DNA of 53,686 nucleotides from CAZFBR01 sp035353495 [NCBI: uncultured bacterium] (GCA_964517215.1 CAZFBR010000002.1:1-53686), one strand, 5' to 3'. Shown: positions 41,782-49,591, counted from the first letter of the stretch. Numbers and translations: made by a program. Notes: a model not told the origin generated them from the sequence alone.

Positions 41782-43677
41782 ATGAGTCTGATGGGTGCCA
41801 TCGCCATGGGGAGCAAGACCCTGGATGCGATGCAACAGGCGCTGAGCGTCACCGGCCAGAATATCGCCAACGCGAACACGGAGGGGTACAGCCGCCAGGT
41901 GGTCAACCTGTCGGCGACCGACCCCCTGGCGGTTGACAGCATCTACCGCACGGTCTCGGCGGGGATGGTGGGCACCGGGGTCGAGGTGACCAGCATTGAG
42001 CGGGTGCGCGACACGTTCATCGATGCCCGGGTCAGTGACGAAAAATCATCGCTTGGCTACTGGGAACGCATGGAGGATATCACCCATCAGATCGAACTGA
42101 TTTACAACGAGCCGTCGGACAGTTCCCTCAGCGCGCTGATGGACAAATTCTGGTCGTCGCTCGAAGATCTGAGCAATAATCCGGAGAGCACGGCGGTACG
42201 CTCCACGGTCCTGCAGAACGCACAGGCGCTGACCAACATGGTCAACGGCATGTATGCCCAGCTGCAGGCGCTGGGCGGGTCGGCCGGCACGGGTGCGGAC
42301 AACGCCATCGACCAGGAACTGGCCACGGACGTCGAGAGCCTCAACGGCTGGGCGAAGGAGATTGCCGCGGTCAATGTGGCGATCAAGAACGCCGAGGCGA
42401 CGGGCGACAACCCCAACGACCTGTATGATCGCCGCGACCTGCTGGTCGGCAAGATCAACGAACTGGTCGATGTGAATGTCACCAATAACGATCCGGACGA
42501 ATACCGCGTGACGGTCGGCGGGATGGTGCTGGTCCAGGGACTGCACAGCTTCGAACTGACCTATGACCAGGATGCGCTGGACGGCAAGAACTACGTGTAC
42601 TGGGAAGGCAAGGAGAAGCTGCAGCTGTCCGGCGGCGAGATGACCGCGCTGTTTGAGACCCGGGACGAAACCCTTCCCTTCCATCTCGATGCGCTCAACG
42701 AATTTGCCGTCAGCTTTACCGAGGCGTTCAACGAAATCCACCAGTACGGGTTCGGCCTCGACGGGAAGACCGGGCGCGATTTCTTCGCCCCCCTGGCGAC
42801 GCAGGACGAGGGGATCTACCAGCTGACCGGCAACCCGCTGGACATGCCGCCGACGAATACGTACGTCATGCAGGCGGACGTGGCGCTGGACGGCGGCAGC
42901 GCCACGACGGCAGTGGTGAATTACGAGAATGACCCGATCGGTGCCGGCAAGCTGCAGCTCAACGGCTATACGGTGGCCTACAACTGCGCGACCGATTCGC
43001 TGAATGCCATTGTGGCGCGCATCAACGACCAGGAGTGCGGGGTGATCGCGTCGGTTGATCCGACCGGGCGGCTGCAGCTGACCGCCACGGCCGGTGCGGA
43101 CTATACGATCACTTCGCTGGATGATACCGGCACCCTGCTCAGCCGCTTGGGCATTCTCGCGGCGGGCGCCCACTACGACGGCAGCAGCGACAGTGAAGCT
43201 GATCTCGCGAACGGGGTGGCGCTGACCCGTCCGCCGGCGGCGGATGCGGCCATGCGTTTTGCGGTGAGTGAGGATATCCGCAACGATCTTGATGCGATTG
43301 CGGCCGCCGGCGGCACCGACACGAATCTCGACGGCATTCCCGAGGTGACGCTGGGCGAGGGGAATACCGATGTCATCACCGCCCTCGCGGCATTCAAAAC
43401 CAATACCGTAATGGAAAACGGCACGGCGTCGTTTGCTGATTACTACAACGGCGTGGTGGCCAAGCTGGGTGTGGATGCCCAGGTGGCGGCGAGCAAGGTT
43501 GACAGCCAGACGACGCTGGTGGAAAACCTCACCGCGCTGCAGGATTCCGTCTCCGGGGTGTCGCTGGACGACGAAATGACCAACCTGCTGAAGTTTCAGC
43601 GCGGTTTTGAGGCGGCGTCGCGGTTCATCACCATCATCGATTCCTGCCTTGACAAAATCATCAACGGTATGGGCTAA
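41782..43677 (+). CDS. flgK: Flagellar hook-associated protein 1 FlgK
   Basis: A 631-residue hook-filament junction protein. The N-terminus (ALSVTGQNIANANTEGYSRQ) is the conserved flagellar rod/hook motif, and the C-terminus (VSLDDEMTNLLKFQRGFEAASRFITII) is the matching FlgK/FlgE helix. The variable central part, about 300-520, is longer than in enterobacteria and includes Ala/Asp-rich beta-type sequence. The start is ATG 41782 (MSLMGAIAMGSKTLD); an in-frame ATG at 41764 lies inside flgN. No signal peptide, as expected for a type III export substrate. Confidence 0.95.
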   Translation: MSLMGAIAMGSKTLDAMQQALSVTGQNIANANTEGYSRQVVNLSATDPLAVDSIYRTVSAGMVGTGVEVTSIERVRDTFIDARVSDEKSSLGYWERMEDITHQIELIYNEPSDSSLSALMDKFWSSLEDLSNNPESTAVRSTVLQNAQALTNMVNGMYAQLQALGGSAGTGADNAIDQELATDVESLNGWAKEIAAVNVAIKNAEATGDNPNDLYDRRDLLVGKINELVDVNVTNNDPDEYRVTVGGMVLVQGLHSFELTYDQDALDGKNYVYWEGKEKLQLSGGEMTALFETRDETLPFHLDALNEFAVSFTEAFNEIHQYGFGLDGKTGRDFFAPLATQDEGIYQLTGNPLDMPPTNTYVMQADVALDGGSATTAVVNYENDPIGAGKLQLNGYTVAYNCATDSLNAIVARINDQECGVIASVDPTGRLQLTATAGADYTITSLDDTGTLLSRLGILAAGAHYDGSSDSEADLANGVALTRPPAADAAMRFAVSEDIRNDLDAIAAAGGTDTNLDGIPEVTLGEGNTDVITALAAFKTNTVMENGTASFADYYNGVVAKLGVDAQVAASKVDSQTTLVENLTALQDSVSGVSLDDEMTNLLKFQRGFEAASRFITIIDSCLDKIINGMG

Positions 43678-43691
43678 CCAGGAGGCAACGT

Positions 43692-44990
43692 ATGCGTGTC
43701 ACCCAGGCCACTGCCTACACGACGGTACTGAGTAATCTGCAGAAGAATCTGGAGAAGGCCGATTACCTGAATTACACGATTTCGTCCGGCAGCACCATCC
43801 GCTACACGTCGGACGATCCGGTCGGCGCCTGTCAGACCATCGCCTACGGCAGTGACATTTCCCGGACGGAACAGTATTTGGAAAACATCGCGGATGCGGA
43901 TGACTGGCTGCTGGCGACGGACAATGCGATGAGTGCCGTGGGCGACATTCTCAAGCGCGTGCGCACGCTGACGGTGCAGGGTTCCAACGATACCTACACC
44001 GCGGAGGAACGCGAGGACATTGCCAGCGAGATCAATGAGCTGCTTGAGGAGCTGGTCAACGACGCCAACACCCAGTACGGGGGTCGCTACCTGTTCGGCG
44101 GCACGGAAACGGTCAGCGGCAGCCCGTACACCGTGACCCGCAATTCGGAAGGGCTGGTTACCGAGGTTGGTTATAACGGCGACAGCGAAGCCATCAACCG
44201 TGAAGTTGACGAGAATACCACCCTGCAGATTAATATTTCCGGAACCGACCTGTTTCAGGTAACCAACCATGTGGTGACCGCCGGGGTGGGCGTGGCGGAC
44301 CAGACGGCGACCTTGGATGCGACGGTGGGCGCCAGTCAGGGGTATCTCAGCATTAACGGGGAAAAGGTCTATTACGATACGACCGCTGACTCGCTGGATG
44401 ATCTGGTGGCGCGGATCAATGCCACCCCGCAGACCGGGGTAACGGCCACGATTGACACCACTGCGGGCAACGCGCGGCTGGTGCTGAGCAGTGATGATCC
44501 GGAACAAATGACGCTCTATGATGTCGATCGCAACGGGAACACCGCGTTCCGTGAGGGGCTGCTGAATGACCTGCAGATTGTCGACGGCAGCGTGGCGCTT
44601 GACAGCGGCGGCAATTATGTCGATAATATCCACGCCAATGCGACCGAAACGAAAGTTACCGCATTCAGCCTGCTGATCAAGGTGCGCGACGATCTGCTGA
44701 ACAGTGATGCGGACGCGTTGGGCGGCGAGGATCTCGAACTCCTGGATGCGGCGCAGGATCAGCTGCTCAAGCTGCGGGCCGAGGTTGGCGGCCGGCAGAA
44801 CCGGCTGGAGCAGAAAGCGACGCGGCTGGCGGACTACAAGGTGCAGATGACGGAGCTGCTGGCCAACACCAGCGACACGGACATCTCGAAAGCGGTGCTG
44901 GAACTGACGCAACTGCAGTCGGTGCAGACGGCGGCGCTGCAGGCGGCGTCAAAAATCTTCAATCTGTCGCTAATGAACTACATGGGTTAG
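43692..44990 (+). CDS. flgL: Flagellar hook-associated protein 3 FlgL
   Basis: A 432-residue flagellin-like hook-filament junction protein. The N-terminus MRVTQATAYTTVLSNLQKNLEK and SSGSTIRYTSDDPVGACQ are the conserved D0/D1 motif, and the C-terminus VLELTQLQSVQTAALQAASKIFNLSLMNYM is the matching helix. It is longer than most FlgL (about 300) because of a beta-rich insertion around 170-290 (GVADQTATLDATVGASQGYLSINGEK region). An AGGAGG site lies before ATG 43692, 14 bases after flgK. Confidence 0.95.
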   Translation: MRVTQATAYTTVLSNLQKNLEKADYLNYTISSGSTIRYTSDDPVGACQTIAYGSDISRTEQYLENIADADDWLLATDNAMSAVGDILKRVRTLTVQGSNDTYTAEEREDIASEINELLEELVNDANTQYGGRYLFGGTETVSGSPYTVTRNSEGLVTEVGYNGDSEAINREVDENTTLQINISGTDLFQVTNHVVTAGVGVADQTATLDATVGASQGYLSINGEKVYYDTTADSLDDLVARINATPQTGVTATIDTTAGNARLVLSSDDPEQMTLYDVDRNGNTAFREGLLNDLQIVDGSVALDSGGNYVDNIHANATETKVTAFSLLIKVRDDLLNSDADALGGEDLELLDAAQDQLLKLRAEVGGRQNRLEQKATRLADYKVQMTELLANTSDTDISKAVLELTQLQSVQTAALQAASKIFNLSLMNYMG

Positions 44991-45004
44991 GCAAGGAGTA
45001 CGGC

Positions 45005-45472
45005 GTGGAAATTACCAGTAAACCGTTCGGCAAGGTCACGGTTGCGGACGACAGCATCATCACCGTTCCGGAGGGGCTGTACGGCTTTGAGGAATTCAAG
45101 CGCTATGTGATGCTGAGCAATCCCGACGAACGGCCGTTCTCCTGGCTGCAGGCGGTGGATAACCCGCGCCTCGCCATGGTGGTGGTCAATCCGGGCGAGG
45201 TGTTCGGTGCGCGTTTTGCACCCAAGCCGGCGGCAGCCGATCTGCTGGCCCTCGAAGTGCAATCGCCTGCCAACCTGGTCTTCTGCTGCATTGTGGTGGT
45301 GCCGGAAGACCCGAAGCTGATGACGGTCAACCTCAAGGGGCCGGTGGCCCTCAACATGGCGACCCGGCGTGCCCGCCAGATTATTCTGCTGAACGAGGAA
45401 TACACGGTACGGCATCTGTTGCTCAAGGAAATGGAAGCAGCGCGGTTGGCCGCGGGGCAGGAGGCAAGGTAA
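45005..45472 (+). CDS. fliW: Flagellar assembly factor FliW
   Basis: A 155-residue protein with the FliW signatures [63 protein letters not shown] and [17 protein letters not shown]. FliW binds flagellin and, when free, binds CsrA and relieves repression of flagellin translation. Start GTG 45005 follows AAGGAG. Its stop overlaps the csrA start (TAATG), as in many FliW-CsrA operons. The flagellin genes with GGA-loop hairpins follow directly. Confidence 0.95.
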   Translation: MEITSKPFGKVTVADDSIITVPEGLYGFEEFKRYVMLSNPDERPFSWLQAVDNPRLAMVVVNPGEVFGARFAPKPAAADLLALEVQSPANLVFCCIVVVPEDPKLMTVNLKGPVALNMATRRARQIILLNEEYTVRHLLLKEMEAARLAAGQEAR

Positions 45473-45735
45473 TGCTTGTCCTGACCCGCAAAACCAATGA
45501 AAGCATTATGATTGGCGAGCAGATTGAGCTGGTGGTGGTTGATATTCATGGCGATCAGGTGAAAATCGGCATCCGTGCACCCCGTGAAGTGGCAGTTCAT
45601 CGCAAAGAAGTATACGACGAGATTAAAAAAGCGAACATAAGTGCTGTTCAAGATAGCAAACCGCAATTATCTGGATTGGGAAAGTTGTTTCAGGAAAATA
45701 ATGGTAATGTAATTAGTAATAATAAAAAGAAGTAA
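45472..45735 (+). CDS. csrA: Carbon storage / translational regulator CsrA
   Basis: An 87-residue RNA-binding protein. [20 protein letters not shown] and [21 protein letters not shown] are the complete CsrA beta-barrel, including the first-strand Arg6 and the RAP-x-x-V-x-V-x-R stretch near Arg44 used to grip GGA motifs. A C-terminal extension of about 30 residues (after [10 protein letters not shown], ending in lysines) is longer than E. coli CsrA; the FliW-dependent type often has such an extension, which forms part of the FliW site. The 3' end is AT-rich. Confidence 0.96.
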   Translation: MLVLTRKTNESIMIGEQIELVVVDIHGDQVKIGIRAPREVAVHRKEVYDEIKKANISAVQDSKPQLSGLGKLFQENNGNVISNNKKK

Positions 45736-45757
45736 TATAAAAGTTACGAAAAACAGT

Positions 45758-45784
45758 TAAGGTACGGTACAATCCGGCCGATAA
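45758..45784 (+). promoter_or_regulatory. Sigma-28 (FliA) promoter of the first flagellin
   Basis: A perfect GCCGATAA -10 at 45777-45784 is preceded, at the standard 11-base spacer, by TAAGGTAC (45758-45765), which keeps the TAA-GT core of TAAAGTTT. The predicted transcript starts near 45792, giving a leader of about 215 bases before the flagellin ATG. Confidence 0.85.
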
Positions 45785-45795
45785 AGCAGGTAAGA

Positions 45796-45814
45796 ACCCG
45801 GAAAATAGCCGGGT
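45796..45814 (+). other. Leader hairpin at the 5' end of the first flagellin mRNA
   Basis: ACCCGG (45796-45801) pairs with CCGGGT (45809-45814) around a 7-base A-rich loop. It lies almost at the predicted transcript 5' end and could stabilise the mRNA. Confidence 0.5.
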
Positions 45815-45826
45815 GGCAGCAGAGGA

Positions 45827-45846
45827 CACTGGCAAGGATGCCGGTG
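45827..45846 (+). promoter_or_regulatory. Candidate CsrA-binding hairpin BS1 in first flagellin leader
   Basis: CACTGGCA (45827-45834) and TGCCGGTG (45839-45846) form an 8-pair stem with one G-U pair around an AGGA tetraloop. CAAGGATG matches the CARGGAUG core of the known CsrA consensus, with GGA presented in the loop as CsrA requires. Confidence 0.7.
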
Positions 45847-45988
45847 ACAACAGCCATACGGAGGTGCACATAAAACACACGATCACGCGTAACGTCTGAA
45901 ACAAAGGCAGTACGCGTTTTTTGTCGCCGTTCGCGAAAAAAACAGGCGGCCCGGCGCAAGGATGCACCGGCATAATAACTACTGGCAG

Positions 45989-46006
45989 TCATTCATGGAG
46001 GAATGA
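45989..46006 (+). promoter_or_regulatory. Candidate CsrA-binding hairpin BS2 covering the first flagellin Shine-Dalgarno
   Basis: TCATTC (45989-45994) pairs perfectly with GAATGA (46001-46006) around the loop ATGGAG. The loop and closing bases contain the ribosome site GGAGG (45997-46001), so a bound CsrA dimer would block initiation at ATG 46009. Confidence 0.65.
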
Positions 46007-46008
46007 TC

Positions 46009-46881
46009 ATGTCAAGCGGAATGTATGTTCAACACAACCTGTCGGCGATTTTTGCCCATCGCCAACTGACCATCACCAACGGCTCGCTGGACAAGTCGCT
46101 GGAAAAGCTCTCCTCGGGCTATCGCATCAACCACGCGGCGGACGACGCCGCCGGTCTCGCCATTTCGGAAAAGCTGCGCACGCAGGTCTCGGGTCTGGAG
46201 CAGGCCGCCCGCAATACCATGGACGGCATCTCCCTGATCCAGACGGCGGAAGGCGGCCTGGAAGAGCTGCACCTCATCCTGCAGCGCATGCGCACGCTGG
46301 CGATTGAAGCGGCCAACGACACGCTGACCACCTCGGACCGCGAACTGCTGCAGGTCGAAGTCGACCAGCTGCTCGAGGAAATCGACCGGATGCAGACCAC
46401 GGTGGTCTTCAATACCCGCCGGCTGCTGACGGGCGCGTATTCGACCGGGATCGGCTCGATCCAGCTGCATGTCGGCGCGAATGCCGGCCAGGTGCTGGGC
46501 TTGCACATCGGTTCGATGTCCACCACGGGCATGGGGATCGACGGGCTGATGTGGAAGGACGACACGGGCGCGGTGATCGGCACCGGCATGACGACGCGGA
46601 CGGGTGCGGAGAGCGCGATTGCCATTCTGAGCACGGCGATCAATATGGTGTCGAGCAACCGGGCGGACCTCGGCGCCAAGCAGAACCGGCTCGAACACAC
46701 GTACAATTTCATCAACACGGCAACGGAGAACATGCAGGCCTCGGAAAGCCGCATCCGCGACACGGATATGGCCTCGGAGCTGACCAAGTTCACCAAAACG
46801 CAGATCCTGTTGCAAGCAGGAACGGCGATGCTGTCGCAGGCGAATCTGAAGACACAGTCCGTACTCCAGCTGCTGCAGTAA
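46009..46881 (+). CDS. fliC: Flagellin 1
   Basis: A 290-residue short flagellin consisting of the conserved D0/D1 helices and little else. N-terminal part: VQHNLSAIFAHRQLTI, LEKLSSGYRINHAADDAAGLAISEKLRTQV. C-terminal part: NRLEHTYNFINTA, SESRIRDTDMASELTKFTKTQILLQAGTAMLSQAN. The central 15-residue stretch (MWKDDTGAVIGTGMT) is an insertion absent from flagellins 2 and 3. ATG 46009 was chosen because GGAGG lies 7 bases before it; the ATG at 46003 is too close. It is driven by the sigma-28 promoter at 45758 and has two candidate CsrA hairpins in its leader. Confidence 0.95.
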   Translation: MSSGMYVQHNLSAIFAHRQLTITNGSLDKSLEKLSSGYRINHAADDAAGLAISEKLRTQVSGLEQAARNTMDGISLIQTAEGGLEELHLILQRMRTLAIEAANDTLTTSDRELLQVEVDQLLEEIDRMQTTVVFNTRRLLTGAYSTGIGSIQLHVGANAGQVLGLHIGSMSTTGMGIDGLMWKDDTGAVIGTGMTTRTGAESAIAILSTAINMVSSNRADLGAKQNRLEHTYNFINTATENMQASESRIRDTDMASELTKFTKTQILLQAGTAMLSQANLKTQSVLQLLQ

Positions 46882-47010
46882 CGGGCAAGGCAGACGGGTA
46901 CTGAACAGGGTTGACATAAAGGGCGCGGTTGAGCACCAACAGGTAGGGGTAGAGGGTTGTCGCAGCACGGGTATCATACGTAGTTCATAGACAATCATTG
47001 GAGGACCGGG

Positions 47011-47060
47011 CGCCAGGGACGGCGTTCGGAAAGACACAGGGGTGGGAAACCCACGGAGGG
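47011..47060 (+). promoter_or_regulatory. Leader hairpins of the second flagellin, candidate CsrA sites
   Basis: CGCC (47011-47014) and GGCG (47021-47024) close the loop AGGGAC, presenting GGA. A second hairpin, GTGGG/CCCAC (47042-47054, loop AAA), ends one base before the ribosome site GGAGGG (47055-47060). The match to the CsrA consensus is weaker than in the other two leaders. No clear promoter was seen in the 186 bases between flagellins 1 and 2; a TTGACA at 46911 has no partner -10. Confidence 0.45.
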
Positions 47061-47067
47061 AACGGCC

Positions 47068-47904
47068 ATGAGTAGCGGAATGATAGTACAACATAATCTG
47101 TCGGCGACGTTCGCGTCACACCAGTTGAACATCACGAACGATCGGTTGCAGAAATCGCTGGAAAAGCTGTCCAGCGGGTACCGGATCAACCACGCGGCGG
47201 ATGACGCGGCGGGGCTGGCGATCAGCGAGAAACTGCGGACGCAGGTCAGCGGTCTCGAGCAGGCGGCGCGGAATGTGCAGGACGGCATTTCACTGATCCA
47301 GACGGCGGAAGGCGGCATGGAGGAACTGCATCTGATCCTGCAGCGCATGCGGACCCTGGCCATTCAGTCGGCCAACGACACCAATACGGCGTCGGACCGC
47401 GCGCTGATCCAGGTGGAAGTCAGTCAGCTGCTGTCGGAGATCAACCGGATGCAGACGACGGTGGTCTTCAACACCAAGCAGCTGCTGACCGGATCGTATG
47501 CAACGGGGGTGGGCAGCGTGGCCCTGCACGCTGGCGCCAACGCGAGTCAGGTGCTGGCGGTGCACATCGGGTCGATGTCCACCACCGGGCTGGGGATCAA
47601 CGGGCTCAATATTGCGACGCAGACGGGATCGGAATCGGCGATAACCCTGCTGTCGAATGCGATCAACACGGTGTCGCGCAATCGGGCCGAGTTGGGCGCC
47701 GTGCAGAACCGGCTGGAGCATACGTACAATTTCGTCAATACGGCGATGGAGAACATGGAAGCGTCGGAGAGCCGCATCCGCGACGTGGATATGGCATCGG
47801 AAATGACGGATTACACGGCGGCGCAGATTCTGCAGCAGGCGGGCACCGCGATGCTGTCGCAGGCCAATTCGAAGGCGTCCAACGTGCTGGCCCTGTTCCA
47901 GTAA
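47068..47904 (+). CDS. fliC: Flagellin 2
   Basis: A 278-residue short flagellin, paralogous to its neighbours, with conserved N-terminal (VQHNLSATFASHQLNI, LEKLSSGYRINHAADDAAGL) and C-terminal helices (NRLEHTYNFVNTAMENMEASESRIRDVDMASEMTDYT region). It differs from flagellin 1 by lacking the central insertion. The start ATG follows GGAGGGAACGGCC. The N-terminal MSSGM-x-VQHNLSA is shared with flagellin 1 only, so 1 and 2 look like the most recent duplication at that end, whereas the middle and C-terminus are closer to flagellin 3. Confidence 0.95.
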   Translation: MSSGMIVQHNLSATFASHQLNITNDRLQKSLEKLSSGYRINHAADDAAGLAISEKLRTQVSGLEQAARNVQDGISLIQTAEGGMEELHLILQRMRTLAIQSANDTNTASDRALIQVEVSQLLSEINRMQTTVVFNTKQLLTGSYATGVGSVALHAGANASQVLAVHIGSMSTTGLGINGLNIATQTGSESAITLLSNAINTVSRNRAELGAVQNRLEHTYNFVNTAMENMEASESRIRDVDMASEMTDYTAAQILQQAGTAMLSQANSKASNVLALFQ

Positions 47905-47930
47905 GGCGGGACGTTCGGCAACACGCACAA

Positions 47931-47980
47931 CGGGAGCGGGGCCGGCAGGTGACCGGCACACGGCGGCGGCGCCGCTCCCG
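47931..47980 (+). terminator. Branched stem-loop after flagellin 2, possible terminator or processing site
   Basis: An outer 9-pair stem (47931-47939 with 47972-47980: CGGGAGCGG / CCGCTCCCG) encloses an inner 5-pair stem GCCGG/CCGGC (47941-47945 with 47953-47957). There is no U tract, so it may act as an mRNA 3' stabiliser or a partial terminator. Confidence 0.45.
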
Positions 47981-48197
47981 GCAGTACCATAAACCCGATG
48001 AACCGGCGGCAACAGCCGGGGCAAGCGGGGAGGTGATGCTCGCGAGAGCAGTGACAATTGCATAACACAGGGGGCGGAAACCGGCGCGGGCTGAAGCATC
48101 AGCATTGATGGAGCAGCCGCCGCACGGTCGTGCTGTCTTTCGGAACCGGTGCCAGTCGGATGTCATCCGGCGGGCATAGGTGACAGCCGGCCACTCA

Positions 48198-48215
48198 ACG
48201 GGCATGGATGCCCGT
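48198..48215 (+). promoter_or_regulatory. Candidate CsrA-binding hairpin BS1 in third flagellin leader
   Basis: ACGGGCA (48198-48204) pairs perfectly with TGCCCGT (48209-48215) around the tetraloop TGGA. CATGGATG presents GGA in the same way as the first flagellin hairpin, though the stem sequence differs. Confidence 0.65.
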
Positions 48216-48227
48216 CGCGGCACGAAC

Positions 48228-48244
48228 ATCCAAGGAGGGAGGAT
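48228..48244 (+). promoter_or_regulatory. Candidate weak hairpin over the third flagellin Shine-Dalgarno
   Basis: ATCC (48228-48231) and GGAT (48241-48244) close a 9-base loop, AAGGAGGGA, that holds the ribosome site. Only four pairs, so weaker than the equivalent in flagellin 1. Confidence 0.4.
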
Positions 48245-48249
48245 TTCGT

Positions 48250-49080
48250 ATGTCCTTCAGAATTCAGACCAACACTTCAGCCATGTATGCCAACCGGCAG
48301 CTCAACATCATCAACACGCAGATGGAGGGCGCGCTGGAAAAGCTGTCCTCGGGGTATCGCATCAACCATGCGGCGGATGACGCCGCCGGGCTGGCGATCT
48401 CCGAGAAGCTGCGCACCCAGGTCAACGGCCTCGACCAGGCCGCCCGCAACGTTCAGGACGGCATTTCGCTGATCCAGACGGCAGAGGGCGGCATGGAAGA
48501 GCTGCACCTGATGCTGCAGCGCATGCGGACCCTGGCCATCCAGTCGGCCAACGACACGAACACGGCGTCAGACCGGGCGCTCATCCAGACGGAAGTCACG
48601 CAGTTGCTGCAGGAAGTCAACCGGATGCAGACCACGGTCGTGTTCAACGGCAAGCAGCTGCTGAGCGGCAGTTACGCCAGTGGCACGGGCAACGTCACAC
48701 TGCATGTGGGTGCTGACGCCAGCCAGACGCTGGCCATGAACATCGGTTCGATGTCAACGACGGGCTTGGGGATCAACGCGATTAACATTTCGACCCAGTC
48801 GGGGGCGGAGACGGCGATTACTTCGCTGACCGCCGCCATCAACACGGTGTCGACCAATCGCGCGAATCTGGGTGCCATGCAGAACCGCCTGGAACATACC
48901 TACAACTTTGTGCAGGTGGCCGAGGAGAACATGTCGGCCTCGGAAAGCCGGATCCGCGATGTGGATATGGCCGCGGAAATGGTGGACTACACCAAGTATC
49001 AGGTATTGACCCAGGCGGCGACAGCGATGCTGTCCCAGGCCAATACGCGTTCGGGCGACGTTCTTGCACTCTTCAGTTAG
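48250..49080 (+). CDS. fliC: Flagellin 3
   Basis: A 276-residue short flagellin with the canonical N-terminus FRIQTNTSAMYANRQLNIIN (the sequence nearest to standard flagellins), LEKLSSGYRINHAADDAAGL, and C-terminus NRLEHTYNFVQVAEENMSA, SESRIRDVDMAAEMVDYTKYQV. The frame is open upstream to an ATG at 48208, which lies inside the CsrA-type hairpin and has no ribosome site; ATG 48250 after AAGGAGGGAGG is the real start. Paralogous to flagellins 1 and 2, and probably the ancestral-type filament subunit. Confidence 0.95.
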   Translation: MSFRIQTNTSAMYANRQLNIINTQMEGALEKLSSGYRINHAADDAAGLAISEKLRTQVNGLDQAARNVQDGISLIQTAEGGMEELHLMLQRMRTLAIQSANDTNTASDRALIQTEVTQLLQEVNRMQTTVVFNGKQLLSGSYASGTGNVTLHVGADASQTLAMNIGSMSTTGLGINAINISTQSGAETAITSLTAAINTVSTNRANLGAMQNRLEHTYNFVQVAEENMSASESRIRDVDMAAEMVDYTKYQVLTQAATAMLSQANTRSGDVLALFS

Positions 49081-49132
49081 GTAGGAGCCCGCACACCGGT
49101 AGCCGCAAAGCAGTCCCCTGTTAGGAGGTAGT

Positions 49133-49543
49133 ATGCTCACGGAGGAGGTGACAAGAATGAAGATCGCGGAGATGTCCTCAGCATCCGTGACGTCATTGAA
49201 CCCGCTGATGTCGGCCGGAGCGGCAGGGGAGACCCAGTCGATTCGGGTGGCGGCAGCGCAACGGACCCAGGACCGGGAAGAAGAGGCGGAAGGCGGGGAA
49301 GAACAGTCATCCGGCGGCTCGCAGGAAGATCTGCAGGCGGCAGTTGACCAGCTCAACCAGACGGCCAATGCCTTCAATCGCTCGGTGCGATTCGACCTGT
49401 CTGATGAGAGTGGTCGGGTTCAGGTCAGTGTGGTCGATACGGATAATGATGAGGTGATCCGGGAGATTCCCCCCGAGGTTACCCTGAATGTGGCAAAACG
49501 CATTCGGGATTTTCTTGGGGTGTTCCTCGACGAAAAGCGCTGA
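49133..49543 (+). CDS. flaG: FlaG-family protein
   Basis: A 136-residue protein. The N-terminal half is a Glu/Gly/Ser-rich disordered stretch. The C-terminal half is the FlaG domain: LQAAVDQLNQTANAFNRSVRFDLSDE, VQVSVVDTDNDEVIREIPPE, AKRIRDFLGVFLDEK. FlaG affects filament length in some bacteria. Two starts are possible: ATG 49133 after AGGAGGT, and ATG 49157 after GGAGGT (49144-49149). The second ribosome site lies in the loop of a small hairpin, TCAC-loop-GTGA (49137-49151), so it too may be a CsrA target. It closes the flagellar cluster. Confidence 0.88.
   Translation: MLTEEVTRMKIAEMSSASVTSLNPLMSAGAAGETQSIRVAAAQRTQDREEEAEGGEEQSSGGSQEDLQAAVDQLNQTANAFNRSVRFDLSDESGRVQVSVVDTDNDEVIREIPPEVTLNVAKRIRDFLGVFLDEKR
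49137..49151 (+). promoter_or_regulatory. Small GGA-loop hairpin in flaG start region
   Basis: TCAC (49137-49140) and GTGA (49148-49151) enclose GGAGGAG. The hairpin covers the ribosome site of the downstream flaG start at 49157. Four pairs only. Confidence 0.35.
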
Positions 49544-49559
49544 ACGACGTTGTACGAGA

Positions 49560-49591
49560 ATGGCCGCCGGGCAACCGGCGGCCATTTTTTT
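49560..49591. terminator. Strong rho-independent terminator after flaG
   Basis: An 11-pair perfect stem (49560-49570 with 49575-49585, ATGGCCGCCGG / CCGGCGGCCAT) closed by a GCAA tetraloop is followed by a run of T to 49591. It separates the flagellar cluster from the convergent minus-strand gene whose stop is at 49602. Confidence 0.93.

Larger units (their letters stand above)
47905..48249 (+). other. 345-base non-coding leader/spacer between flagellins 2 and 3
   Basis: No gene is seen. It holds a branched structure at 47931-47980, a small hairpin CCGGC/GCCGG at 48003-48019, a CGGAT/ATCCG hairpin near 48157-48170, and the candidate CsrA sites at 48198-48244. No convincing sigma-28 or sigma-70 promoter was recognised. 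Confidence 0.6.

Noticed and set aside
46911-46939. TTGACA before flagellin 2 as a sigma-70 promoter
   Set aside because: No acceptable -10 at 16-18 bases, and TAAAGGGC there lacks a GCCGATAA partner.
48208-48249. Upstream ATG start for flagellin 3
   Set aside because: It lies inside the CsrA-type hairpin, lacks a ribosome site and adds residues unlike any flagellin; ATG 48250 follows a strong site.
46009-49080. The three similar flagellin sequences as a mobile or direct-repeat element
   Set aside because: They are paralogous genes; no flanking repeats, transposase or attachment sites are seen.
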